From Planococcus rifietoensis (GTDB lineage: Bacteria; Bacillota; Bacilli; Bacillales_A; Planococcaceae), in the NCBI RefSeq assembly GCF_001465795.2, contig NZ_CP013659.2:496001-560000 (forward strand): a stretch of 64,000 bases of DNA. The letters run 5' to 3'. Of this stretch, positions 35,132 through 43,539 are shown one piece after another. The position numbers and the translations under genes are program-made. Position 1 is the stretch's first letter. Each line of letters opens with the position of its first letter. A model generated the notes under the pieces. That model searched no databases and was not told the DNA's origin. It saw only the letters and a list, made by a program, of their open reading frames with translations.

Positions 35132-36259
35132 ATGAACCCGCACTATAAACCATTATTCGAAGAAATCACGTTGCCAAACGGCGTTGTCCTATCTGACCGT
35201 TTAGGCGTCGCACCAATGACGACCTATTCAGGAAATCCAGACGGCACTGTCTCAGATGGCGAACTTTCGTATTACCAGCGCCGTGCAGGACTCGGCAGCC
35301 TGTTCGTCTCTGCCTGCATCGCAGTTTCCGAAAACGGCATCGCCTTCCCAAATCAATTCGTCGCATTTAAAGACGACGTCATGCCGCGCTTAAAGCAACT
35401 CGCGACTGAAATGAAATCACAAGGCAGCAAAGCCATCCTGCAAATGCAGCACGGCGGTCGCCAAGGCCAGCCGGATTTGATCCGAGCGGGCGAAACGGTC
35501 GCACCGAGCGCCATCGCGGAATCTGCGGACAAGCCGACACCGCGCGCGTTGACGGGAGAAGAAATCATCGACATCATCCGCGATTTCGGTGAAACGACTC
35601 GCCGTGCGATCGAAGCCGGATTTGACGGTGTGGAAATCCACGGCGCCAACACGTATTTAATCCAGCAATTCGTCTCAGCTACTTACAACCAGCGTGAAGA
35701 CGAGTGGGGCGGCAGCTTAGAGAACCGCTTGAAATTCGGTTTGGCGGTCTTGGATGAAGTGAAACAAGTGGCTGCGAAACATGCAGACGACAGCTTCATC
35801 ATCGGCTACCGTTTGTCACCGGAAGAAAACAATGCCGATTCCGTTGGCTACACGATCAAAGAAACGCAACAATTAGTCGAGCGTTTGATCGAAGGCGGCA
35901 TCCATTATATCCACGTATCGCTGATGGAGTTCAAAAAAGCGCCGCGCGGCATGGAAGATGGGGACAGCATCGTTCAAATCCTGTCGAAACAAATCGATGG
36001 CCGCGTCGCATTTGTTGTAGTCGGCGGCGTCACCCAGCCTGAACATGTGGTAGCTGCGCTTGAAGAAGGTGCGGACATCGTCGTCATGGGCCGCCAAGCA
36101 CTGGTCGATCCGGAATGGACCGAGAAAGTGAAGCAAGGAAACGAAGCAGACATCAACGAAACTATCCCGCAAGAACTGGTCGGCAAACTCGACATCCCGG
36201 AAACGATGTGGAACGCCATCACGTCTTACGGCATGGTCAAAGTTGACGCGAAAGTATAA
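35132..36259 (+). CDS. NADH:flavin oxidoreductase, old yellow enzyme family
   Basis: 375-residue FMN barrel enzyme. LGVAPMTTYSGNPDG near the N-terminus, QMQHGGRQGQP, EIHGANTYLIQQFVSATYNQREDEWGGSLENR (FMN-contact regions, Arg/His pair) and the VVGG/MGRQALVDPEW end are typical. These enzymes reduce activated alkenes and nitro compounds with NAD(P)H. AGAGG precedes the ATG, and it lies divergent to an alkenal reductase homologue. The physiological substrate is unknown; electrophile detoxification is inferred. Confidence 0.88.
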   Translation: MNPHYKPLFEEITLPNGVVLSDRLGVAPMTTYSGNPDGTVSDGELSYYQRRAGLGSLFVSACIAVSENGIAFPNQFVAFKDDVMPRLKQLATEMKSQGSKAILQMQHGGRQGQPDLIRAGETVAPSAIAESADKPTPRALTGEEIIDIIRDFGETTRRAIEAGFDGVEIHGANTYLIQQFVSATYNQREDEWGGSLENRLKFGLAVLDEVKQVAAKHADDSFIIGYRLSPEENNADSVGYTIKETQQLVERLIEGGIHYIHVSLMEFKKAPRGMEDGDSIVQILSKQIDGRVAFVVVGGVTQPEHVVAALEEGADIVVMGRQALVDPEWTEKVKQGNEADINETIPQELVGKLDIPETMWNAITSYGMVKVDAKV

Positions 36260-36267
36260 AGAACAGC

Positions 36268-36304
36268 AAGCTCCCATGCCGGATATGGCCTGGGAGCTTT
36301 TTTG
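36268..36304 (+). terminator. Terminator after old yellow enzyme gene
   Basis: AAGCTCCCA-T-GCC pairs with GGC-C-TGGGAGCTT, then a T run. Confidence 0.85.
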
Positions 36305-36361
36305 TACAACGAAAATGTCTTTGATAGACTGGTACTACTAATAATCATAAGGAGTGATTAC

Positions 36362-37009
36362 GTGTCGCTGATTCCAGCTGAACACTTGAAGCAAATCTTT
36401 TCGGTCGAGGCAAAGTTTTATCATGTCGAAATAGAGAACGAAAAGATTCTCATGCGCCGTGAAGCACGCATCAGGCGAAATGGCGTTTTTACCACTCGAG
36501 CAGATGCGGTGATCGTCATGATCAACCCATCCAATTGTGCGCAAGCTGGCGAAACTTTAAAGAGCCCGCAGGACGCGCAGTGGATCCCCACCAAACCGAA
36601 TCCGACGCAATACCAGTTGATGAATTTGATGGAGCGGCAAGAATGGAATTTGGTCACGCTCATCAATTTATCGGATATTTGCGAAGGGAACATCGGGAAC
36701 TTCAACATCATTGAAAACCAGTTCAATAGAATGGGAATGTCCCACTCGCTATTTCAAGAAGATAATGCGCAAGAGCGTCAAGCTTTACTGGCGTCCGCAG
36801 ATCATCTCATTTTTGCCTGGGGCTCGTCGACTGTCGCCAAAAGGCTCGCTGCACAGTTCGGCTTGTTCCAAGAGGGCAGCCCAGAAAAGTCGTATGCACA
36901 TGCGAAAGCATGGGTGGCAGCTGATAATGGTTTCCCGCGCCACCCGAAACCCGCGACGGTTGCGGACCGGGTTATCTGGTTAGATAAGATGGATGTCTTG
37001 CTTCAATAA
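36362..37009 (+). CDS. DUF1643-like hypothetical protein
   Basis: 215-residue cytoplasmic protein. The stretch VIVMINPSNCAQAGETL, then TQYQLMNLMERQEWNLVTLINLSDI and LIFAWGSSTVAKR, resembles the DUF1643 layout (INPS near the middle, then a hydrophobic strand and a WG turn). That assignment is tentative. GTG 36362 is chosen because AAGGAG lies seven bases upstream; the frame stays open 60 bases further, into the terminator. No partner is obvious. Confidence 0.55.
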   Translation: MSLIPAEHLKQIFSVEAKFYHVEIENEKILMRREARIRRNGVFTTRADAVIVMINPSNCAQAGETLKSPQDAQWIPTKPNPTQYQLMNLMERQEWNLVTLINLSDICEGNIGNFNIIENQFNRMGMSHSLFQEDNAQERQALLASADHLIFAWGSSTVAKRLAAQFGLFQEGSPEKSYAHAKAWVAADNGFPRHPKPATVADRVIWLDKMDVLLQ

Positions 37010-37083
37010 TTGGAATAAGTTCATTACTTGAAAAATCCCTATGCTATTATTAATGTCTGTTCTATATAAAAGGGGGCGGCAGG

Positions 37084-37596
37084 ATGGACTACCGGATCAA
37101 AGAGCAAACAGGATTCTCGCCGAAAGTCGGTGAACTTGTCTCGATGCTCGAGTATACGCGCGCGGTTACATTGGCGGATGTGGAAGGTTTGTCGACGGAA
37201 GAGCTTGATTATTTGGCTGACGGACATTCGAATTCGATCGGGGCGCTATTGATGCACGTGGCGGCGATTGAATTTGTCTACCAGGTCATCGCATTCGAAA
37301 ACCGTGACTTGACGGAGCGAGAACTGGAGCAATGGATTGTCCCGCTTGAACTGGGGGACAGGGCAAGAAATGAAATTCGCGGCCATTCACTTGATTATTA
37401 CCTGGATGAATTTAAAAAGGTCCGGGACCGTACGCTATCGCTATTGGAAAGTGTCGACGATAGCTGGTTGTACGAAGAAGGGCAGTACTTTAACGGAGTT
37501 ATCTACAATAAGTATTATCTCTGGTTTCATGTTGTGGAAGATGAAACAAGCCACCGGGGGCAGATCCGGATTCTCAAGCGGATGCTTAAATCATGA
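37084..37596 (+). CDS. DinB-family protein
   Basis: 170-residue helical-bundle protein of the DinB/YfiT-like superfamily. Three metal-ligand-type histidines are placed as in the family: His in LLMHVAAIE, and two in WFHVVEDETSHRGQ. Many members are bacillithiol- or mycothiol-dependent transferases, others are uncharacterised damage-inducible proteins. GGGGGCGGCAGG precedes the ATG. It stands alone, with a clear terminator shared with the convergent LysR gene. Confidence 0.85.
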   Translation: MDYRIKEQTGFSPKVGELVSMLEYTRAVTLADVEGLSTEELDYLADGHSNSIGALLMHVAAIEFVYQVIAFENRDLTERELEQWIVPLELGDRARNEIRGHSLDYYLDEFKKVRDRTLSLLESVDDSWLYEEGQYFNGVIYNKYYLWFHVVEDETSHRGQIRILKRMLKS

Positions 37597-37600
37597 CACC

Positions 37601-37638
37601 AAAAAAGCTCAAGGCACACGACGCCTTGAGCTTTTTTT
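37601..37638. terminator. Bidirectional terminator
   Basis: AAAAAAGCTCAAGGC pairs with GCCTTGAGCTTTTTT between the convergent DinB and LysR genes. Confidence 0.88.
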
Positions 37639-37647
37639 ATGCGTCCG

Positions 37648-38547
37648 TCATGACGATGCTTGTGCTTTTACCTGTTCTAAAAAGCCAGTGGCATAGCGGA
37701 TGAATTCCTGGACGGCGTCGGTTTGATGACGGTCTTTATGCCACACCAATCCGACGGTGCGTGTACAGACGGGCTGAGAGATTCTCAATTCTTTCACTGG
37801 CAGAGTCGAAAGGCGCTTGCTTCGGATGAGGGACGGGCTGAAAGCGACGCCGAGCCCTTTGGAGACCAGCTCATACGTGACACCCGTTTCATCTCCTTCA
37901 AACGCGAAGTCAGGATAGAAACCGGCTTCTCCGCAAAATTGCTCGGTCATGTCCCGGAACCCGTAGCCCGGGGGCATGACGATAAAAGGATCATTTTTTA
38001 CTTCGATCAATGCGATGTCTTCGCGATCGGCAAGTGGATGGCTGGACGGGACGGCGAGAAAAATTTCTTCTTCGATGATCGGGCGCCATTCCAAATCTTC
38101 TCCTTCAATCGGAAAGGTGGAAATGGCGACATCGATTTCGCCGCTTTCAAGTTGGTTTTTCAAACGCTCCGCAAATGCCTGGTATTGGCGGAAGCGCGCA
38201 TTCGGATAGACATCTAGAAACCCGGCGAGCAGTTCAGGCAAGATGGTTGGGATGGTCACGGCGACAGAGACGAGATTGTTTTGCTTTTCCGCCAAAAACG
38301 CCAATTCCTTTTCGCCTTTTTGGATTTCCCGAAAAACATTATCGACGACTTGTAAATAGGCCTCGCCAAGCGGGTTCAATTGGATTTTCCGGCCGGAGCG
38401 GTTGAATAGTTTATAGCCCAGGCGCTGTTCGAGCTTGGAAATGGTTTTGCTGAGGGCGGGTTGTGAAACGTTCAAAGCTTGTGCAGCTTTCGTTAAATGC
38501 TGGTGCTTGGCTACTTCCTGGAAATAGCGCATTTGCAATAAATCCAT
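37648..38547 (-). CDS. LysR-family transcriptional regulator
   Basis: 299-residue regulator. The N-terminal winged helix (MDLLQMRYFQEVAKHQHLTKAA then LNVSQPALSKTISKLEQRLG; positions about 1-60) is followed by a periplasmic-binding-like effector domain with LVSVAVTIPT at its first strand. AAAGGAG lies upstream of the ATG. The target is not obvious; the GMC oxidoreductase operon ends just upstream and is on the same strand. The ligand is unknown. Confidence 0.88.
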   Translation of the reverse strand: MDLLQMRYFQEVAKHQHLTKAAQALNVSQPALSKTISKLEQRLGYKLFNRSGRKIQLNPLGEAYLQVVDNVFREIQKGEKELAFLAEKQNNLVSVAVTIPTILPELLAGFLDVYPNARFRQYQAFAERLKNQLESGEIDVAISTFPIEGEDLEWRPIIEEEIFLAVPSSHPLADREDIALIEVKNDPFIVMPPGYGFRDMTEQFCGEAGFYPDFAFEGDETGVTYELVSKGLGVAFSPSLIRSKRLSTLPVKELRISQPVCTRTVGLVWHKDRHQTDAVQEFIRYATGFLEQVKAQASS

Positions 38548-38660
38548 GGGGCGGGCTCCTTTCGCTGGAGGCGTGTTCTATCTGTCAGTTTAGCCTACCC
38601 CGAAGCCATTCCGCAAATCGATTCAAGAAAGCCGAAGCGTTTGATGGAAGCGTGTAAACC

Positions 38661-38692
38661 AAAAAAACCGTAGTTCCGAAGAACCACGGTCC
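38661..38692 (-). terminator. Terminator of the GMC oxidoreductase operon
   Basis: On the minus strand ACCGTGGTTC, TTCG loop, GAACTACGGT, then a run of T. Confidence 0.85.
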
Positions 38693-38696
38693 AAGC

Positions 38697-40418
38697 TTAT
38701 ACGAGTGAGCCGCCTTCATCCAAGTAGCGCTGGATGCCTTCCGATGCACGGTAGGAAAGCGCGCCGAGCGTTCCGGTCGGGTTGAAGGAGCTATTGTGCG
38801 GGAAAGCGGAAGCGCCAACGACGAAGACGTTGTCAGCGTCCCACATCTGCAAATACGTATTAACGGCAGAGGTTTCAGGGTCTGTCCCCATGATGACGCC
38901 GCCTGTATTGTGCGTATTGGTGTCTTTATTGACGTTGAAATCGTTTTGGGTGTCGTTTGTATCAATGATATCCGCACCGATTTCTTCTGCAATTTCATGC
39001 GTTTTTTGCGAAATATACTTCACTAGTTCACGGTCGTGTTCTGTGTAATCAAAGGTCATGCGTAGCAAAGGTTTGCCGTAAGCATCTTTATAGGTCGGAT
39101 CCAAATCCAGGTAATTGTAGCGGTAAGGCATGCTGGCACCTTGCGATTTGACCGGGAAGAAGCTATTGCTGTATTTGATCGATTGGCTCTTGAACTCCGC
39201 GCCCCATGCTGGCGTGCCTTTTGGAACGACATTATTGGCAATCGGCCGGTTGCCATACTGCGTGACGCGGATGCCTGCACCGTGGATGAACTTCAAGTCT
39301 GAATGGTCGAAATTGTCGCCTACGTATTCCGGGATTTCGATTCCCAAAGCACCGGCGCCGCCGTATAAATTGAATTCCTGGTCTTCGAAAAACATCATCG
39401 AAGAAGCCGAGCTGACTTGATAAGCATAGTTTTTACCGATCACGCCAGTGTTGGATTTCGAGTCATACGGTTTGCCGAGGCCTGAGTTCAACAACAAGCG
39501 GACGTTATTGAAGACGTAGCTGGTCACAACGACAACTTCTGCTGGCTGTTCAAATTCTTCGCCGGTGATCATGTCGATGTAGAGGACGCCGGTCGCTTTT
39601 GTCCCGTCGTTCAAGATTTCGGTGACATTGGAATGGGTGCGTAAATCCAATTGCCCGGTATCTTTGGCGACGGGGATGACGGTCACGGCAGGGTCTGCTT
39701 TCGCGCCGTACTCACAGCCGAAGTTCTCGCAAAACGCGCAGTACTGGCAGGCGCCGCGTGAAATGCCATCCGGGTTTTCGTACGCTTCCGATAAATTGGC
39801 GGACGGCAAGACGTATGGTGTATAGCCGAGATTTTTCGTCGCTTCTTCAAACATTTTCATGATGGGCGTTTTAAGCATCGGGCCGGTCGGATAAGGATTT
39901 GAGCGTTTGCCGTAGGATTCGACTGTCTCACCGGAAATCCCCGCCATCTTTTCGAACGTATCGTAATACGGCTCCATCTCATCATAAGTCAGTCCCCAAT
40001 CCTGGATCGGGTAATCTGCGCCGAGTTTGCCGGGGCCATATTTTTCATCGGTCATCGATTTGATTTCGAAGTCATACGGCAAGAAGCGGTAAGTTTGGCC
40101 GTTCCAATGCGACCCGGCGCCGCCCACGCCGTCGCCGACGATGAAGGTGCCGTAATCACGCATCGGCAAGGCACGCATCTTTTCGTTATTGCGATGCGTG
40201 ATCGTTTCTTTCGATAGATCCTGCATCAATTCTTCGCGGTGCTGATAGCGCAGCTCGTCGTGCGCCATCAAATAATCGCTCGTCTTGCGGTCTTTCCCGC
40301 GTTCGAGGCCGACGACCGGGATACCGGCTTTTGTCAATTCTGCCGAGACAATCCCGCCAGCCCAGCCCATGCCGACAACGACGACGGGTACTTTAGGCAA
40401 TTTTGTAGCCATGTTCAT
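38697..40418 (-). CDS. GMC-family oxidoreductase (gluconate 2-dehydrogenase-like flavoprotein)
   Basis: 573-residue FAD enzyme. The dinucleotide motif VVVVGMGWAGGIVSAEL is at about 10-27, the GMC stretch GDGVGGAGSHWNGQTYR follows, a cysteine cluster CQYCAFCENFGCEYG lies mid-protein and FNPTGTLGALSYRASEG forms the C-terminal signature. It has no signal of its own and presumably travels with its Tat-tagged partner encoded just upstream. ATG 40418 or 40412 is possible. The substrate (a sugar acid or alcohol) is unknown. Confidence 0.87.
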   Translation of the reverse strand: MNMATKLPKVPVVVVGMGWAGGIVSAELTKAGIPVVGLERGKDRKTSDYLMAHDELRYQHREELMQDLSKETITHRNNEKMRALPMRDYGTFIVGDGVGGAGSHWNGQTYRFLPYDFEIKSMTDEKYGPGKLGADYPIQDWGLTYDEMEPYYDTFEKMAGISGETVESYGKRSNPYPTGPMLKTPIMKMFEEATKNLGYTPYVLPSANLSEAYENPDGISRGACQYCAFCENFGCEYGAKADPAVTVIPVAKDTGQLDLRTHSNVTEILNDGTKATGVLYIDMITGEEFEQPAEVVVVTSYVFNNVRLLLNSGLGKPYDSKSNTGVIGKNYAYQVSSASSMMFFEDQEFNLYGGAGALGIEIPEYVGDNFDHSDLKFIHGAGIRVTQYGNRPIANNVVPKGTPAWGAEFKSQSIKYSNSFFPVKSQGASMPYRYNYLDLDPTYKDAYGKPLLRMTFDYTEHDRELVKYISQKTHEIAEEIGADIIDTNDTQNDFNVNKDTNTHNTGGVIMGTDPETSAVNTYLQMWDADNVFVVGASAFPHNSSFNPTGTLGALSYRASEGIQRYLDEGGSLV

Positions 40419-40433
40419 TCATCCTTTCTTTCC

Positions 40434-41192
40434 TCAATGCCCCATATGGCTGTTCAAGCCTTGAGGCGGCAATTCCACAAATTCGTCCTGTTGAATTTCT
40501 TTGACGTACGCCATGCGGGAGCCTGGGTATTTACGCATCGCCCAGCCCTCCATATTTTTATTGCCGCCATATAACGGGTCGGCATAGACGCCTTCGATCG
40601 TCAAGGTGCGCAGCAAGCTGAAGAACAGCGGCGATTTGACGCCTGAAATATCCGGTACCTTGCCGTCGCTGAAATCCGTCAAGACCTGATCCTGCTGTTC
40701 CGGTTCGAGGTCGATGAATGGATTATCGTATTGTTTCTGGCTATAGGCATCGAGTGCTTTCAAGCCAAGAAGGAATAAATCTTTGCGCAGGATGCGGATT
40801 TGGCTGCCTTGTGTTTCTTCGGCTTCAAAGAAAGGCGCAGCCATGTATTCTTTGGAATTGATTCCCCACGGGCTTGCGAGCTGATGGTCTATGTAGATGG
40901 CCGCGTTCAATTCCATCGCGCCGGGGCCGTGATCGTCTTTCGGATAAATGCGTTCGGCTGCGGCTTGGGTCAATCGGTATTGATCGGGAGTGAAGAATTG
41001 AAGCGCTTCTGCCGGGTTGACCGTCAGCTGCGGGGCAGGGGCGACATCGTGTGTAGCGACTTGTTCTTTGCCGCCGAGCAGGCTGCCGAGCGCGCCGCCC
41101 AATACGACACCGCCTACCGTGAGTCCCGAATTCCTCAGAAACTCGCGCCGTGTCGATCCTTTTTTCGCCGGGGATTTAGCGTCTTCTGCCAT
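40434..41192 (-). CDS. Gluconate 2-dehydrogenase subunit 3-like protein with Tat signal
   Basis: 252-residue partner of the GMC flavoprotein. The N-terminus carries a twin-arginine signal, STRREFLRNSGLTVGGVVLGG, at about 13-33, followed by a subunit-3 type domain (LQFFTPDQYRLTQAAAERIYPKDDHGPGA). In this family the subunit carries the flavoprotein across the membrane. ATG 41192 has ACAGGAGG nine bases upstream; the open frame is longer. No cytochrome c subunit follows, so the electron acceptor is open. tatA-tatC-tatA lies 730 bases away, divergently. Confidence 0.85.
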   Translation of the reverse strand: MAEDAKSPAKKGSTRREFLRNSGLTVGGVVLGGALGSLLGGKEQVATHDVAPAPQLTVNPAEALQFFTPDQYRLTQAAAERIYPKDDHGPGAMELNAAIYIDHQLASPWGINSKEYMAAPFFEAEETQGSQIRILRKDLFLLGLKALDAYSQKQYDNPFIDLEPEQQDQVLTDFSDGKVPDISGVKSPLFFSLLRTLTIEGVYADPLYGGNKNMEGWAMRKYPGSRMAYVKEIQQDEFVELPPQGLNSHMGH

Positions 41193-41401
41193 GGTAAAAC
41201 CTCCTGTATCGTGTTGAATGAGCATCAATGAGAAACTGCCGGCTCTAGAAAGCACGGGGTGATGAGAGAAAAATCCCGCCTTCAGAAGCCGGTTTATACA
41301 GTCGTAAAACTTGCACAATGAATGATTATACGCTTAGGGACACGAAAAAAATAATACTTGTTTTCACATATTTACATAACCTAATGGTTATATTGATGAA
41401 T

Positions 41402-41428
41402 AAAAAAGACCGCTCCGAAAAAGAGCGG
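41402..41428 (-). terminator. Terminator after the small membrane protein
   Basis: On the minus strand CCGCTC, loop, GAGCGG, then a T run. Confidence 0.65.
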
Positions 41429-41436
41429 CGCTGCCA

Positions 41437-41694
41437 TCAAGAAAAGATAGCGTGGAAATTATTGCTTAATGAAAACAAGGCAGTGCTGAATAATAAAGCA
41501 AAAATGAACAGCCAGTATTTCGTTCCGCTCCAAAAGAACACGATCATTGCCAGTCCTAGTCCAGTTCCAGCTAGTGCAAACCAAGGAAAGGGGCTATAGA
41601 AGAGGGAGAGGAAATAACTGAAGTCCAGTGCGATGAAGATGCCGAGAAGGACTTGATTGATCATTCTCAATTCCTCATCATTGTATTTCGTCAT
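41437..41694 (-). CDS. Small membrane protein
   Basis: 85 residues with about three hydrophobic spans (roughly 12-32, 36-55, 58-75) and a charged N-terminus, MTKYNDEELRMINQVLLG. GGCAGGTG lies upstream of the ATG. No family is recognised. It lies between the Tat-dependent oxidoreductase operon and the tat genes, divergent from the latter. Confidence 0.55.
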   Translation of the reverse strand: MTKYNDEELRMINQVLLGIFIALDFSYFLSLFYSPFPWFALAGTGLGLAMIVFFWSGTKYWLFIFALLFSTALFSLSNNFHAIFS

Positions 41695-41921
41695 GTTTAT
41701 TTCACCTGCCTACAAAATTATTGATAACCGTAAATATATGATTTACAAATCATTAATTAAGAGTATAATGACTTTTGGAAAGCCGAGTCAATCTATATTT
41801 TTTCACGCAGCCTTTAGCCGGCAGCCAAAATTGGAGAACCTTCCATATAGGCTGAACAGCAAAAGATGCGTGCACATACAAGCACGATGGCAGGCAAGAA
41901 CTACAGACAGGAGGAGAGAAA

Positions 41922-42119
41922 ATGCCGAATATCGGAGTCCCAGGACTGATTTTGATTTTAGTGATCGCGTTGATCGTTTTTGGGCCGGCGAAGCTTCCGC
42001 AACTTGGGCGGGCTGTCGGAGAAACCTTGAAAGAGTTCAAAAGCTCAACGAAAGAATTGATGAGCGATGACGATGCGACTGACAAAACCAATGATACAAA
42101 AGAAACGAAAAAGGACTGA
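41922..42119 (+). CDS. tatA: Twin-arginine translocase TatA
   Basis: 65-residue TatA: one short N-terminal membrane span, the hinge [20 protein letters not shown] amphipathic helix, then a charged tail. TatA subunits form the pore of the Tat pathway, which exports folded proteins. GGAGGAGAGAAA precedes the ATG. tatC follows 70 bases downstream and a second tatA after it. The likely local client is the Tat-signal protein at 40434-41192. Confidence 0.93.
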   Translation: MPNIGVPGLILILVIALIVFGPAKLPQLGRAVGETLKEFKSSTKELMSDDDATDKTNDTKETKKD

Positions 42120-42189
42120 AGCCGAAAGCTTGAGCTTTAGAGCGGGCCGTTCAATGCTTTTGCTTCGTCTTTACTAGGTGGTACAGGAA

Positions 42190-42927
42190 ATGGAACAGGA
42201 ATTCACGCTTATCGAACATTTAACGGATCTTAGGAAACGGCTGATCATCACCGTGCTGGCGTTTATCGCATCACTCGCCGCAGGATTTGCGAGCGCTGCG
42301 CACATCTTGAATTTCATCAAGTTGCAGCCGACAGCGGTGAATGTCGATTGGAACGTTTTCGGCTTTACCGATGGCATCATGATTTATTTTAAATGTGCAT
42401 TGGTCTTGGCGGTGTTGTTGACATTGCCGGTGGCGCTGCATCAAACCTGGCTATTCGTCAAACCTGCTTTATCGGAGACGGAGGAAAAAGGGACCTATGT
42501 TTATATCCCGGCATCGTTCTTATTGTTTCTGCTCGGGGTGAGCTTCAGCTATTTCATCATGTTCCCGATGATGCTGAACTTCATGTCGGATATCAATCAG
42601 TCGATCGGGGCTACGGAAACCTATGGGATGAGCCAATATTTCACCTTCCTATTCAATTTGGTCATTCCGGTCGGACTGGTCTTCGAGATGCCGCTTATCG
42701 TTATGTTTTTGACGAAGCTTGGCATCGTCACGCCGCAATCGCTGCGGAAAATGCGCAAAATCGCTTACTTCGTTTTGGTGGTGGTCGGGGTGTTGATTTC
42801 ACCGCCTGACTTTCTATCGGATGTGCTGATCATTGTGCCGCTGTTTGCGCTATTTGAAATCAGCATCATCATTTCAGCCATCACGATGAAGCGCTCGGCG
42901 AAAAACAAATTGGAACAGAAAGCATGA
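42190..42927 (+). CDS. tatC: Twin-arginine translocase TatC
   Basis: 245-residue receptor subunit with six membrane spans. The conserved N-terminal region [15 protein letters not shown], and later [15 protein letters not shown] and [16 protein letters not shown], are typical of TatC. ATG 42190 has AGGTGG eight bases upstream and is preferred over GTG 42178. It is flanked by two tatA genes. Confidence 0.93.
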   Translation: MEQEFTLIEHLTDLRKRLIITVLAFIASLAAGFASAAHILNFIKLQPTAVNVDWNVFGFTDGIMIYFKCALVLAVLLTLPVALHQTWLFVKPALSETEEKGTYVYIPASFLLFLLGVSFSYFIMFPMMLNFMSDINQSIGATETYGMSQYFTFLFNLVIPVGLVFEMPLIVMFLTKLGIVTPQSLRKMRKIAYFVLVVVGVLISPPDFLSDVLIIVPLFALFEISIIISAITMKRSAKNKLEQKA

Positions 42928-42952
42928 CGCCAGCGAAAGGGGGAGGACCAGC

Positions 42953-43171
42953 ATGCCGAATATAGGAATCCCAGGATTGGTTTTGATCTTGATCATTGCC
43001 TTGATCGTCTTCGGTCCAGCCAAACTGCCACAGCTAGGAAAAGCGGCAGGGCAGACTTTGAAGGAATTTAAAAGTTCGACAAAAGGCGTCATTGATGAGG
43101 TCTCAGAAGAATTCAAGATGAATGATGCAAGCGGTCAAGAAGCAAAAAGAAATGACGACAAGAAAAACTAA
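42953..43171 (+). CDS. tatA: Second TatA
   Basis: 72-residue TatA with the same first 30 residues as the upstream copy apart from a few conservative changes ([17 protein letters not shown]). The tail differs and is longer. GGGGGAGGACCAGC precedes the ATG, and tatC ends 25 bases earlier. The tandem arrangement suggests duplication, with possible TatA/TatB-like division of labour or dosage. Confidence 0.92.
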   Translation: MPNIGIPGLVLILIIALIVFGPAKLPQLGKAAGQTLKEFKSSTKGVIDEVSEEFKMNDASGQEAKRNDDKKN

Positions 43172-43181
43172 ACTTGACCCC

Positions 43182-43227
43182 AAAGCACGCTCCCTGCAAA
43201 GCCATTAAGCAGGAGAGCGTGCTTTTT
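43182..43227 (+). terminator. Terminator of tat operon
   Basis: AAAGCACGCTC-C-CTGC pairs with GCAG-GA-GAGCGTGCTTT, then T residues. Confidence 0.8.
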
Positions 43228-43246
43228 TCCGGTGAAGAATTCGTTC

Positions 43247-43274
43247 TTGACTTATTTGGGGGAGATGCTAAGAT
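43247..43274 (+). promoter_or_regulatory. Promoter of the T-box leader
   Basis: TTGACT, a 16-base spacer and TAAGAT lie just upstream of the T-box leader. Confidence 0.6.
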
Positions 43275-43280
43275 TTAAAG

Positions 43281-43512
43281 CAATTGCAAAAAGTAACGAC
43301 GAATATGTTGAATGATGAATGAGTAGGCTCATTGCGCGCAGCACAAAGAGACTGGACGGAGGGTGGAAGTCCAGGCAGCAATCGGGATGAATTACGCCAT
43401 CTGTAATTTCAACGGTCAATTGAGTGGATGTTCTGGAGTGGAACATCAACTAGGGTGGTAACGCGGAGAAAACCTTCGTCCCTTTTTTAGGGATGATAGG
43501 TTTTCTTTTTTT
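43281..43512 (+). promoter_or_regulatory. T-box riboswitch, predicted tyrosine-specific
   Basis: The T-box sequence AGGGTGGTAACGCGG is at 43452-43466, followed by a terminator hairpin AAAACC-TTCGTCCC / AGGGA-TGATAGGTTTT and T run (about 43469-43510). Stem I closes with GTTGAA (43307-43312) and TTCAAC (43408-43413), then GATG (43314-43317) with CATC (43398-43401). The specifier loop that follows reads GATGAAT-TAC-GCC, so TAC (Tyr, 43393-43395) is the predicted codon. Uncharged tRNA-Tyr would allow read-through into the NhaC-type gene. Confidence 0.85.
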
Positions 43513-43539
43513 ATTTTCACAATACAGGAGGAACTGGAC

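Noticed and set aside
41318..41599. 93-residue plus-strand frame
   Set aside because: No good ribosome site and it runs through a minus-strand terminator into the antisense of a membrane gene with a better start.
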